From assembly GCA_963565915.1 (NCBI GenBank), contig OY751491.1:3720001-3784000 (forward strand): 64,000 nt of DNA, given 5' to 3'. Each line of letters begins with the position of its first letter. Position 1 is the first letter of the stretch. The translations under genes were made by a program, and so were the position numbers. Source of the stretch: Entoloma clypeatum. Taxonomy: Eukaryota; Basidiomycota; Agaricomycetes; Agaricales; Entolomataceae. Shown here piece after piece: positions 34,155 to 45,670 of the stretch. Under the pieces are notes generated by a model. The model was given only the letters and a program-made list of their open reading frames with translations, was not told the origin of the DNA and made no database searches.

Positions 34155-36577
34155 TCACAAATCGGATGAGGCATTTCGGCTGGAATATGCTTCATAATCA
34201 TCTATTTCCATGCGTTCATCTTCGAAGAACGTTACTTCTTGCAGCTTTCTCCACTGTTGCGTCAGCAGAAATTGAACACTTCGCCAAAGACCCCGAAAGG
34301 CCAAGACTCACATGCGTCTTGTGCGCAAATTTCCAGACGATGAATAGCGCTGGTATAACTGCAATCATGGCATATGAGAAGAAAAATGTTGGCAGATCCC
34401 ATCGCCCTGGGAGAAACACGGTATAACCTTGCACGAAGGCCATTGTCAACGTGCCGACCAGAGCATAGTAGCTGCCATCTGGTAAACTACGATCTGAGAC
34501 GAGACTGGCAAATAACACACCCGCAAAACGGTTGCCAGAAAGCTTTGTGAGGCAAAGAATCTCTCGGTATTCCTTGGGCATTCAGCGCCTACCGGTAAGT
34601 GGCTCAGTTTTGATTGCGGAAATGAGTGGATGAACAGACCCAGTAGAATCGCAAATAAGTGAACGAAACAATGGCATAGTTCAGGAGCAGCGATGCCGTC
34701 AGGAGATTGACGAACCTATTCTTAGCGTTTTAATGACGGGCCACAGAAGGTAGTAATGTTTCTCGCCATTGGAATACTATGGCCGAGTTGTTGGAGACCT
34801 GAAGTAAAGCTTTGAACTTATTAATTACAGGTTTTTTTGAAAGGAATTTAGTGTCTCATACGAACCTAATAATCCAATGCCAAGGGTCACACCGACACAG
34901 TAAATGGGTACACCCTTCGAAGTACAACGTGTCAAAAATCTCGGCGCCTTTCCTTCCAGCGCAAGTCCTAACAAGGTACGGCTGGCACAGTAGGCGTAGC
35001 TGTTCCCGGCGGAAAAGATAGACGTGAGGACAAGTGCGTTAAAAATGTGGGGGAGGACTCTGATATGCAATCGTTGCATAGCGATCACATAAGGCGACGC
35101 TCCCGCACCCGGATGGGCATGGGATATGGCGTTCCGTAAATTGGGGTCTGAATATGGAACGGTGATTCCGACGCATAAAGATCCGAGAATGAAGAACGTC
35201 GTCAAACGGTAAAACATGCCGAAAAAAGCACGAGGCATGTTCTTGCGAGGGAATTGAGCTTCTCCCGCAGCCATAGATATATAATCCGGACCTTCCAAAC
35301 AAGTCAGTGCGCGGCCAATTGACTCAGGAGGCATGCAGTTATTACCGGAAATCGTGAAGGAGGCCTGGATGAGGCAAGCCAGAAAGCCGAGGAACGTGCC
35401 CAAAGACCCCGTTTTGATATATTCCGCGAAAGGAGCACCAGGCACCTTGGAGGCTGTTGCGTGTTAAAAAGGTATCAGCGGCCATGGAGGAGCAGGTCGG
35501 CCGCGATACGCACGGTACCAATTTCGAAAACCATACTTGTCATGTAACGGATTGCCCCCGACCATGGTAATGAAGGTAAAGATCATCAGGCCAAGAGCGA
35601 GCGTGACTTTGCCAATCGCCAACCAAAACTCGGATTCTATGGAACATCGGGCGTCAGAAGTCTAGGACCGAAGGCTGCGATGTGCCAGTGACGCACCCCC
35701 ATACCACCGGACCGCCACCATATTCAAGAGACTAAGTATGAAGCGATGCTCAACATGCAGGAATCATTTGAAGATTGACTGATACCCACGCATACGCCAT
35801 CAGAACAAATAAGATAACGGCCACAGGCGGTATCTTATTTGTCCAGAATTGAAGCACGATATTGAAAGCAGTGATTTCGAACGCGACCAGGACGGCTTGG
35901 AGCGCAAAGAAATTGACACCGGCAGAAAACCCCAGAGCTGGATCGACAAAACGGTCCGCAAATCGGATCTGGCGTTTTAGATTCAATCAGATTCCTCACT
36001 CGGCGAAGACTAGGTGCATACGAAAGGTGAAGATATTGGAATCCATATAACCATCTCAGCTGGCGAAAAATTCGAATGAGTTTCGTCGATCTCAACATGG
36101 GATAACGGTGGAAATATACATAAGCAGTTATTTATGGCGAAAATGAAGGTAGACCAAAGGATATATGCCAAAAACAAGCTGCCTATTTGAAGGCTGACGG
36201 TCAAGACTCAAAGTACTTCAGAGCATAGGACGTCACGCACCCGGGCCTCCTTTGGTCAAAGGCTGGCCAATTTGCACGAATAGTGCCGTTCCAATCGCCC
36301 CTTGAAACGAGTGTGTAAATTCCAGCTACCTGACCGGGGATAAGTAGATGGCATACCCCCTATGCCGATAAACTGGATGTGGCGATTCTATGTAGAAAAT
36401 AAGGATGGAAAAAGAGAACAGCCGGTCGGTAGGGAAACACACCTTGAGCCTTCTATGAGTTTTATCAACGCCTTCACCACCCTGCAAATACAGCCTGTGC
36501 TCCAGGCTGACTACTTCAGACTCTTTCTGGGGATCGACATTTCCTTTATTGCCATTTTGCTTTGGCTTGCGTTCCAT
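34155..36577 (-). CDS. Amino-acid permease of the APC superfamily (fungal AAT/YAT type)
   Basis: A membrane transporter with about twelve helices expected. The N-terminal tail starts MERKPKQNGNKGNVDPQKES and runs to LEHRLYLQGGEGVDKTHRRL. The first helix word is RGAIGTALFVQIGQPLTKGG. Later segments are FADRFVDPALGFSAGVNFF, LGFLACLIQASFTISG, then PDYISMAAGEAQFPRKNMPR (after removing an intron that otherwise inserts NNCMPPESIG), SIFSAGNSYAYCASRTLLG, then QGIPRDSLPHKAFWQPFC joined to DGSYYALVGTLTMAF and GYTVFLPGRWDLPTF. Around ten short introns are needed. The exact last exon is uncertain; the stop could be near 34155. Substrate is not predictable. Confidence 0.83.
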
Positions 36578-37894
36578 AACTCAAAAGCGGGTTTTTACGG
36601 GTCGTGAGGGTCAACAGGAGGGGATGGCAGAAGCCTCTGCACAATGGTCCAAAGCTTTTAAAGGCTTCTCGGGAGGCCCCGCAGAGAAGTTCGAGTCCTC
36701 AAGCCGTTTCTATCGAAATATAGTTCATGCTACCTGCTGACATCGCGAGATAAAGTCAAGTCGTACCTGCCTCTTTGGGTCCAGCATTCTTCTAATCACG
36801 AATTAGGACGCGTCCACGGCCCATGGTAATGTTAGCATCAAAGATAATGTCAGAACCGATAAATCAGCGCGACAAGAAGCCCAGATATGGTGCGGTGACT
36901 CGGATGCACTGGGAGGTATTATCTATATGCAGAGTCGAACTTGATTCCCCTTCAACTCGAAAGTCAGGGGCGTTCTGTCGTCCGAAAGTGGCACCGCAAT
37001 GGCACCGTGAACTTTCTCAAGCCCAAGTCAACTCCAGACCATACAACGAGACGACTTTCGCCTTCTGTACCCCTCGTATTCTTCTAGGTCGCGGATCACA
37101 AACCGTTTTACTCGGTTCCTCAGCAGGTCTGGATGGCTCGTTGACATGAATGCATGACAGTGTCGGTCCTTACAGCGTCGAAAAAGTGGGGAAAGAAAAT
37201 CACGTTAGCACGTTGGCACGTTGGCACGTTGGCAGAAGCTCTCGAATGAAATATCCCATGGCAATGCCAGCCATTAGATAGTGGCAAATCTGTTATCGAT
37301 CGATCCAGAGGGGTGTGACTGTAAGAAGACTTCAAGAAGATTTTCAAGTTGGAGTTTAAGGGTCTGATGGGTGACTCGGCGGTTCCATCGAACACGAAAA
37401 CAATTCTGCACCACATTCGAGCGTATGTGAGTTAAACCACAAAAATTCGAGAAGACTCTTACAGTTCCGCCAGCACCAAACAGATATGCGCAAGGAAAGC
37501 CACCTGATCTTCCCACAACTTAAACCAAATATGCCTTGTTGATCCGGTGCCTCAACAAGGCAAAACTATGACGGTCAAATTGTACAAAAAATAAATGGTC
37601 ACCCAGAAATGTCATGTCACGCGGTTTGACCAACGGGCGCGCGGTTTTCGAGTGCCCACGCGGTTTTCACTGACTTGTGTCGCCCTTATTGTGCCGCACG
37701 TTGAATGTTGCTGCCACCCCCGTAGTATTTTGACCCTCCCCCCAGTTCCGAGTTCGAGTTTACGAGAACTCGGTTTTTCCAGGTGACCTCAGCCAACTTT
37801 TTTCGTACCCCCCCTCCCATCATGCAGATTTTTGATGGATTGATGAAATTGTTTGCTGTTATTTGTTTGACACATTGATGGGCTAGATATGTAA
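36578..37894. other. Intergenic with a short tandem repeat, no gene seen
   Basis: About 1.3 kb without a gene. Near 37202-37232 GTTGGCACGTTGGCACGTTG is tandemly repeated. Copy B of the dispersed repeat lies at 37746-37828. Confidence 0.5.
37746..37828 (+). repeat. Dispersed repeat, copy B
   Basis: TTCCGAGTTCGAGTTTACGA, then CCAACTTTTTT and a CATCATGC word, matching 8869-8950 in the same order. In this copy CCGAGTTC and GAACTCGG can pair as an 8-bp hairpin; in copy A that stem is broken. Confidence 0.7.
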
Positions 37895-38818
37895 GTAACC
37901 ACCTCCCCTCTTCCGACCTCGCCCCAACGACTGCCCGTCCCTCAGGCCCAACGGTCGCTCCTCAATGGCCGCCCCTCGTGTCCAACGACCGCCCGTCGCC
38001 CCAAAAACTGCCCCTCGTGTTCAACGACCGTTGTGGCGAGGACTGTCGCGCGGTGTTCGGAGATGGTGGGTCAGATGGGCCGTGAAGGCGGGCGTCGTTC
38101 CCTCAGATGAGTGAGCTAAAGAAACAGAAAATCTACGAACGAACTGCTATCTACGTGACCGATCACATGATGCGAGGTCCGCGGTCGGCCGGGACTGCTC
38201 CCACCGTCTGGGCCAACTGGCCACCCCTCATGCACAACGGCCTCTCCTCGCGCCCAACCACCTTCCTTGGCGCCCAACGGCCATTCCCCGTGCCCAACGG
38301 CCGCTCCTCCTGCTCAACGGCCGCTCCTCCTGCCCAACGACCGCCCCTCGCCCCAACTCGCCCCCAACAGCCTCCCTTCGTTCCCAACGGCTTCCCCTCG
38401 TGTTCAAAGACCTTCCCTCGGGCCAAATGGCCGCCCCTCGCCCCCAACGTCTGCCCCTCGCGTCCAACGACCGTCCCTCAGCCGCTCCTCCTGCCCAACG
38501 GCCCCCCGCGTGTCCAACGACCACCCATCGGACCCCACGGCCGATCCTCGTCACGACGACTGCCCCTCGTGCCCAACGACCGTCCCTCGGGCCCAGCGGC
38601 CTCGCCTCGTGTTCAACGACATTCCCTCGGGCCAAACGGCCGTCCCTCGTGTCCAACAACTTCCCCTCGTGCCTAACGACTGCCCCTCGCCCCCAACGAC
38701 CACCCCTCCTGTCCAATGACCGCCCCTCGCCCCCAACGGCCACCCCTCGTGTTCAACGACCGTCCCTCGGGCCAAATGGCCGCCCCTCGCCCCCAACGGC
38801 CTCCACTCGCGTCCAATC
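37895..38818. repeat. 19-bp minisatellite array
   Basis: Degenerate tandem copies of a 19-bp unit close to CCCTCGTGTCCAACGACCG. A first block covers about 37895-38032, and the main block about 38205-38818, with 30 or more copies in total. The unit has almost no stop codons in any frame, and 19 is not divisible by 3. Long Pro-rich or Gly-rich frames therefore appear in all frames of both strands and are not genes. The array ends some 60 bp before an assembly gap. Confidence 0.85.
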
Positions 38819-38881
38819 AGTTTTTATATACGAGGGTATCACCCGTGCCGTATGGCGCGGGCGTGAGAAAATGCGCCATAT

Positions 38882-39081
38882 NNNNNNNNNNNNNNNNNNN
38901 NNNNNNNNNNNNNNNNNNNNNNNNNNNNNNNNNNNNNNNNNNNNNNNNNNNNNNNNNNNNNNNNNNNNNNNNNNNNNNNNNNNNNNNNNNNNNNNNNNNN
39001 NNNNNNNNNNNNNNNNNNNNNNNNNNNNNNNNNNNNNNNNNNNNNNNNNNNNNNNNNNNNNNNNNNNNNNNNNNNNNNNNN
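38882..39081. other. Assembly gap (200 N)
   Basis: Exactly 200 N, which looks like a placeholder of fixed size rather than a measured distance. The adjoining minisatellite is a likely cause of the break. Confidence 0.95.
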
Positions 39082-39823
39082 TTGAATTGAACACACAAAA
39101 TGTTGTAGAACTGTGGCGGATGTTGAGATCGCTCGACATCTGTTGAAACTGCTGAATTTGGGGAGTCACACTGAATGTCACCTGTCGGTCCCTGCCGTGT
39201 CGGAGTATAAATAAAATATCACATGGACATGCTCTTTTCGACGCCACGTCGCCAACTTGACAGCGGAGTGCAGAATCGACTTGTGACTGACGACCTTGAG
39301 GTCTTGACACAGCCACGCCGACCTTACGGTGAGGGATAGTACATGATGTTCAAAGCTTGACGACTGCAATCGGCGCGTTGCGTTCAAATACTGGAACATT
39401 GGTTGTCAACGTTTCGTCCATGTTGACGACGAGCAGGCTCAGGCGGGCCGACCGGTTTTCGGAGTCTTCAGTCAACTCGAACAGAATTGTAAGTCAAGGA
39501 GGGTAGTATCTTTTATTCTCGAAACGAAGGCAAATCATGACTGAGAAATGAATCCGTATGCATTGGGCTATAGAGTAGTGAAAATTAGACTGGTGGTAAC
39601 AACTAGATCTATGTTAGGGATATCGTCGGTAAAGCAGTAATCATAAAGTGATGACCGGGTATGAATGATATGAGCAAGAAAATCGAAGGTGAGTATGGAT
39701 ACAGTGGGTGCAAAGGCACGATATTAGAGGGGTGATTATTGTAAGTCACGGCCCGGCGCGACACGTCAGTCGAGACAATTTTTCGGGGGACAAGGGCGTG
39801 GAGTTTTGGGGACGGTTGTTGAT
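39082..39823. other. Non-coding flank of the gap
   Basis: No convincing coding frame between the gap and the Clp1 stop. It should contain the Clp1 3' untranslated region. Confidence 0.45.
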
Positions 39824-40760
39824 CTACTTGCGCATCGCAGCCAAGTTCAAGGCACCAAGGATAGTCTCCCACGCGAGGTCAATCGTGTCCCAAAGAGCAG
39901 GGTCATGGATGCCGAGAGCGACCATGTCTTGCCAGACATCTTTGACATGTGAGGCATGTGTCATGAGTGTCTGGAGATTTGATGAGGAAGAGGAACAAAG
40001 ATAGGACGAGAGTTGATGGAGGGTATCACGAGATGCGAGCATGGTGCGCACCGCCTCGGGTGTGAGGGGCTGCAGGAAGTTGGAAGGTATGGGGAATAGC
40101 GCCTTGAGGACTAGCTCGGGGCGGTGCGTGTACATGTAGGTGTGGAGAACGGAGAAGGCCGCGGGGGAGGGAACGGACAGCGGAAGGACAGGGAGGTTCA
40201 GTGTGTGCGCGCCAGGCTGCTGCTGGGACGGGGGAAGGCGCGGAAGCTGAGCGCAATGAGCCGCGAGGACGAGTGCATGGACGGGGAAGACCGATGCATG
40301 GTCACTCGGGGATTTGGAGGATGTGACGGCAAGGACGTGTGTCGGGTAGGACGGCCGTGACGAGGATGGTGGAAGCGGAACGGAAATGCATGGTGGGAGG
40401 CGAGAGCGTGATAGGGATGTTGGGAAGCGGGCCTGAGTCAGTGCAGCGTTCCCTGAAAGCATTCTAAGGGGCGCAGAGGACGGATGTTAGCTGCCCGGTC
40501 TATTGGAACGGAGTAACGTTGTGCATACTCTTTTGCTCTGGGTATGAGGCTGCATCGGATGTATTCCGGGGGAACGCCGACAAGCTCTGGGGCTGCAGCT
40601 GTGATAGCTTCGCGTGAAACCTCGGCGAAGGGGGGCCGGGAGAGGGTGCGAGGGAGCTGGACAGCGGGTGAGGTGGGAGGCAACGGAAGCGGGAGGGAAG
40701 CCTGGTGGTGGCTGTAAGCGTGCTTTGAGAATGCGGGAGGGTGTGTTGCGACTTGGAACA
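39824..40760 (-). CDS. clp1: Clp1-like protein (basidiomycete sexual development)
   Basis: Two exons joined by one intron (about 40465-40530). Exon 1 starts MFQVATHPPAFSKHAYSHHQ and contains SREAITAAAPELVGVPPEYI, a hallmark of the Clp1 N-terminal region. Exon 2 has SYPTHVLAVTSSKSPSDHAS, VFPVHALVLAAHCAQLPRLP, FSVLHTYMYTHRPELVLKAL and DMVALGIHDPALWDTIDLAW before the stop. About 290 residues. In Coprinopsis and Ustilago Clp1 acts downstream of the homeodomain mating-type genes, and is needed for clamp-cell formation or for growth of the dikaryon. Function here is by homology. The composition is Ser/Pro-rich, as usual for the family. Confidence 0.83.
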
Positions 40761-40761
40761 T

Positions 40762-41559
40762 TTTTACTAGACGGCGGAGTGAGGTGCTGGAGAATGGTGG
40801 GTTTTGACTGGGATTAATATATAGTCGCGCGATCAAGATGGGTGACTTGCCTTTCTCGGCGATTCGTTTGTGCAAGGGCCGAATTGGGATGACCCTGATG
40901 GTCGGACGATCCCTGAATTTGGTATGTTTCTTGTACTACGCCTTCATCCATAGAAGCCACAAACATTTGGTCTCCATCGCGACCTTGTACTCGCTAACTT
41001 ACCTTGTAATTCGAACCGAAGAAGAACCATCCTCTTGCAAACTGTCGATGCACTTGCGTCTTGCGAGGTGGTCATTTTACTGTGAGAGAGGCAGACAATG
41101 GGACCCACTATCTTATCGCCATTTAGATTTGCAATATGTATGCTCGGAAAGGGTCCAGAGTTGTGTGGGGAAACATTTGCCCGCTCTTGGTTCTTTCCTA
41201 CTTCGGATATGTCTCTTTCAGGACATCAATCGATCACGTGCCACGTGGTATCGCCAACATTGGCAATGGCCTTGTTTCCTTGTCGGTTGCTCATTCATTG
41301 CATCAAGCCTTTGGAAATACAAGGTTAACCCTTGTGGATCTTACCGCAGAACAAACTTCGCTCCCGACGCCCTCCACCGTTTACCCTTCCCCACTGCGTA
41401 AGCCTTCCGAGGTCCCTGACGAGTCATTGTGACGGACAATGCCGTTTGTCGGCCCCCAGATGACAGAGTGGATGACGGCATGTCGAAGTGGAATATGAAT
41501 AAATCTGGTTTGAGCACTTCCCTCCAAACTAACCAATTACATCCGACTGCGCATCAAAG
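40762..41559. other. Upstream region of clp1, possible exons of an unrecognised gene
   Basis: Several plus-strand frames are open, for instance NTRLTLVDLTAEQTSLPTPS near 41318-41380, but I cannot assemble a convincing gene. The first part should hold the clp1 promoter. Confidence 0.3.
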
Positions 41560-42128
41560 ATGGCCAACCCGCCGGTGCAAGAAACCGACTACATCGCCGC
41601 CATTCACAGCATCATCTCCACGGTCAAGCATAGTCATCGGCCTCCATTCCAGCTCAAGGTCGTATCTGGCATGTTCTAATTTCTTATTGTTCTTTACGTC
41701 CGTTTCAGTATGAACTGTTACAGATATGTCTACCGAGAAATTCGTGGAGAATGTTGACAAAATCCCTTGGTATTTCTATATTCAGCTACAGATCATAACA
41801 CTTGCAGCTGCATGACTCACCAGCATCAAATGTTCCACCTTCGTCATTCGGCGTGTATGCTTCTTTCGTTATCGCCCTTACCCTGCGCAGTTCAGAATCA
41901 CTCCACCACGCCCAACGTCATCCAGCGGAAACAAACACCGTCCGCAGTCAACTCATGATCCTGATATGTCAGGATCGTCATTGTTTCACGCCAGATGGAC
42001 AGCGGATCAGACGTGCCTCTCCATTCCATTCTAGTGGAGGTAAAGAACTTATTGTCCACCGCCACTTTCAAGGAAACCCGCCCGTTCCATCCTCCGTTCC
42101 ATTCCCCACGGACACCCACCTACATTAG
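41560..42128 (+). CDS. Possible multi-exon gene, unrecognised
   Basis: A reading of MANPPVQETDYIAAIHSIIS, then a consensus intron near 41660-41710, then YELLQICLPRNSWRMLTKSL, then another intron and a longer exon beginning LHDSPASNVPPSSFGVYASF. The splice signals are reasonable and the first exon has coding-like composition, but I know no family with these words. The 3' end is unclear. It may be a decayed gene. Confidence 0.28.
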
Positions 42129-42684
42129 TTGCACACAAAAAGATATACGGTGCATCCCACGACGCCGGGTTTGGGAAGGGGAGTGCGTGACTCGAATTAT
42201 TGATCGGATCTCAACGCGCTCTTCATTGCGCCACATATTATATACTCACAGGTGACGATCTCGCCGCCGTTTTGCCTCGGCTTTGGTCCTCGAAATGGTC
42301 CAATAGGCAGCCTTGCGGTGACTGAGCCAATATCGCAACTCGAGGACGGCCCTCGATGCTCACCCGTACTATTATATCTTCTGTCGCATGAACTTCTATG
42401 GCCCACTGCCCCATCGTGCATCACTCTCCGAAAGACGTTTGTACGCGTAGCGATAATTGCTGATCGTCACTGGCAGTTTTCCCTCTGTCTCGTTCGCCCA
42501 GCCGGATATCCCGTCCTTATTCCTCCAATGGACGTTTGTGTACGCTTCATTACCGCGGCCGTATCTTCGATCTTCGGGGATCTCGAGATTTCTCCTGCTG
42601 TATATGACCCATGTCGCGATGGGTGGTCTTGTGAAATATGGAACATTCGGGCCTTGAGGCAGTAAGTACCACCACGATTTTTCA

Positions 42685-43170
42685 TGTCGTTGATCTGTCG
42701 GACCCACTTCTCATTTCTCCCTGGAGCTTGGCCATATCTATAATTATGAAGCCCCTCACTCGAGCCTGTGAGTATCCCATATGCTTTCATGTCATTTCTC
42801 TTTTCGTTGAGGAGGGGGATCGCCTTTTCGATCCGAGTTTGGGACTTGAGTTCGGAATCTCCCCGGATGTATCCGACCTGGCTAGTATTCTTTTGGTATA
42901 CGGAATAGTCGCGCCGTGGGGCAGTGGGTAGTTTTAACATGGATTTTTGTCACCACTCATTTGACCTGATTGCCAGATATCCTTCTCATCTCTCGTGGAC
43001 CATGGGCATAACTATATTTACGGGCCGTGACTCCAGTCTGAGTATCACATCCAACGTATGTGCTTTCATGTCGTACTTGCCGTCTAGGAGGGAAAAGGAC
43101 GGGCATCGCCTCGTCGATCCAAATTTGGGACTTGGGTCCCAGGTAATGGGAGAGATTATCGTGGTCGGAT
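42685..43170 (+). repeat. Local direct duplication of about 200 bp
   Basis: The stretches 42685-42880 and 42960-43150 share ordered words: CTTCTCAT-TCTC, the GGCATA/CATATCTATA-type stretch, TGAGTATC, ATGCTTTCATGTC, GAGG-GGG, GATCGCC/CATCGCCT, CGATCC, TTTGGGACTTG. Divergence is substantial. The region shows no intact gene, so it may be two relics of one exon block. A run of about 16 C lies just downstream, near 43194. Confidence 0.5.
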
Positions 43171-43965
43171 AGACTGGCCCGGACAGTCACAATCCCCCCC
43201 CCCCCCCTTCCCCCTGGAGCGGGTGGCGGCAGAAAATATAAAATTAAAATTCATCTCGAGCGTGCGATGACGCTAATATCTTTGTTCTATCGCTCACGGT
43301 CATCAAGGCAGAGCCCCACGTTGTTAATTTCAACTCGAATCGTCTTCTTAACCAGGGGACGGCGCGGAACCAGTCCTTTGGGCCTGACTTCCTTTTCCTT
43401 GCGACAGTGAACCAATGGGGGCCCGTGTATCGGGTGTCATGTCCTTTCGCACCTCGGTCCTCCCGTCCTCGAGGCCATCTTGTGATTAATTTGTCTGATT
43501 CGGGTCGCCCTGATATCTTTGCATCATTCGTAGGCGTTCCCATTGTGCTCAGGCCTCGACGTACAATTTCTGATCATTGATCACAGCTGCTGTGTTGATG
43601 GGACGGACTTACCGTGGCAAAAATACAAAGAGAGGAGCATATATCGTCCAGCACTGCCTTGAGTTTGTTTTGCCTATCGCTGGGTCGGGATCTCTCTTTC
43701 TGACTCCTGCGTTGGCTTTGTTTTTCGGCGCCTATCAGCGACCACTTTAGGTGTGCGTTGTTAAGGTGGAGCGGCCAAGGCTGTTGTTATGCGCAGATTT
43801 TTGGGCAAAACACGATTCGTGACCACGGAGTGTTCATTGCGCCTTCCATGGTGACCAAAGGGTCTTAATTGAATACGATCCACTAGAGCGACTTTAGATT
43901 CATCGATAATCAACGGACCAATAAACCACGACCATCATCGCTGTCTAAACTCGACTCGGAGCGCC
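43171..43965. other. Intergenic, no gene seen
   Basis: Begins with a C-homopolymer tract, then sequence with short frames on both strands and no recognisable motif. Confidence 0.45.
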
Positions 43966-44709
43966 ATGAATCCATTCAGTCGAGATTGCGCTTCTATCTC
44001 TGATTTGCCACCTGAATTAGGCCATGTGAGTGGAAGGCGTATGCGGATCTACGTCTGATCTGCCACCACTTGGAACCACAACATTGCCCCCCCTCCAACA
44101 ACTTGTCTAAAACCTCGAGGTTCCAATGCTACAGATGTTCCCGGGAGAGGCCTCGGGTGTTTTGCTCAAGTACATGACATGGAATACATCCGACGTTTGT
44201 TTGACAAATTGTGAGTTATGCTCCAAATTTTGCGTCTACCGTTATGATGCAACCGCATGAGCTACCACGCCAACTACATGGGCTTGCTGGCTTGGGTCAA
44301 TCAATCACACATCTGGAGGTCAACAGCTGGGGTCATGTTGACACCTCAGCACTTGCCCTTCGCGCTTCCACATCTTACCCATTTCACCTTGCGCGGGCCC
44401 AGCCGGGCCACCCTGGTTGAATTGACATTCGCTCCGCATGATTCGGAGGTCCTTGAGTGCCCCCCTTCCTCCGTTCAATGGTTCGAAGTGGGTGTGATAC
44501 CAGGGGGGGGGAAATCACGGCCGAGCGATTGGGACATTTTATCAAGTTCAGGCAATGCCCCGCAGTCCATTTTCTTGGTCTTCGCGTCATTGAATATGGA
44601 GCTTGAGATTTGGTTCCACTCTAGATCTGGGGAGAAATTAATCAGGGCTGCCCGTGTCGAAGTGGAGATGCGCTTCTTGTACGACGTGATGGTAAATTTT
44701 TGGTTTTGA
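43966..44709 (+). pseudogene. Possible F-box-type gene remnant
   Basis: The plus strand at 43966 reads MNPFSRDCASISDLPPELGH just before a GTGAGT donor, like the start of fungal F-box proteins (LPPEL). Downstream, 44257-44709 encodes LPHLTHFTLRGPSRATLVEL and LEIWFHSRSGEKL, which could be the tail of a leucine-rich F-box protein. The middle is too short and has no clear frame. It is probably a relic. Confidence 0.33.
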
Positions 44710-45670
44710 GGTGAATAGACCTGTATTAAGTTTTCGGGGAGCACAATAAAAACTTCGATCCCAGGGCTCCGCCTAATCTAGCGGTATCACAGTGATACTA
44801 CGACGAACTCCATGACATGCCCAAAAGTCAGCGCACGAAAAGGAGAGACTCAAGTTGTGAGCACTCCGAGTCGTAGTATCATCGACCGTCTGATGACAGC
44901 AGTATTGCCTGTAAAGATTGGGTTCAACCATGCCGATCTCGTCCATTTTTTCTCAAGTCAGCAACCTACTAGATCTCATGACAGTTCCATGAAGAGAGCA
45001 TGCCGAGTGGAACAACTTGAATGTCAGTCAAATCATCCGAGTCTGCGCTTCCCCCGAGCTGGAGGTGTTCCTCCAATGCCATGATATCGGAGGGGACGTC
45101 GGCGTTTCTCTGATATATTTAGCACAGACGCTCAGCGCTCAACTTCCACTGCGGTGATTAGGCCGATAGGGGGGATTTATGTATGACTTCCGAGTACGAA
45201 ATTCCCTTCGACAGCTGCAGTGAAACTTGACTCCGCCTATCCTCGTACTAACTTTTGGCTGCATGAACTAACCAACCAAGTGACTCGAAATTCTGGCAGA
45301 TCATCCACTGGCATTCAATCTGCCAGTGCACTTTTATTTCACTTTCATGTTTACGATATCTTGCCGATATCAGTAAAATATGAAGGAAACATGAATTGAT
45401 CATGAAATTTCACTCTTGTTTTTTGAGGATGAAAGGAATATTGGAAACATATTCAAGTTGTAAGTAACTTCTTGAGGGTGAACGTTTGAACGGATAGTAT
45501 GGGGATATTCAGATCACTGATCACTGATCGGTACATAAACCGGCATCCGCCAGAGACCTTTAGTGTTTGGTCAAGGCTTGGTCGATAAACAAAGACCTGG
45601 CTCTGTTCATATTTAAATCTCGACGACGTTCTCTGGCTCGACATCTCCTTCATAAACCCATACCACCACC
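44710..45670. other. Intergenic upstream of SPT5, no gene seen
   Basis: Nine hundred bases without a supportable gene. AT-rich towards 45300-45470. The promoter of the SPT5 gene must lie in the last few hundred bases. Confidence 0.5.

Noticed and set aside
36610..36720. GTTCGAGTCC, a tRNA B-box-like word
   Set aside because: No matching A box, acceptor stem or anticodon arm can be folded around it.
38107..39146. Several overlapping long Pro-rich or Gly-rich open frames on both strands
   Set aside because: They are produced by the 19-bp minisatellite, whose unit lacks stops and is not a multiple of 3. Some even run through the N gap.
43190..43210. Run of C as a possible functional element
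   Set aside because: It is a simple homopolymer and may be partly a sequencing artefact.
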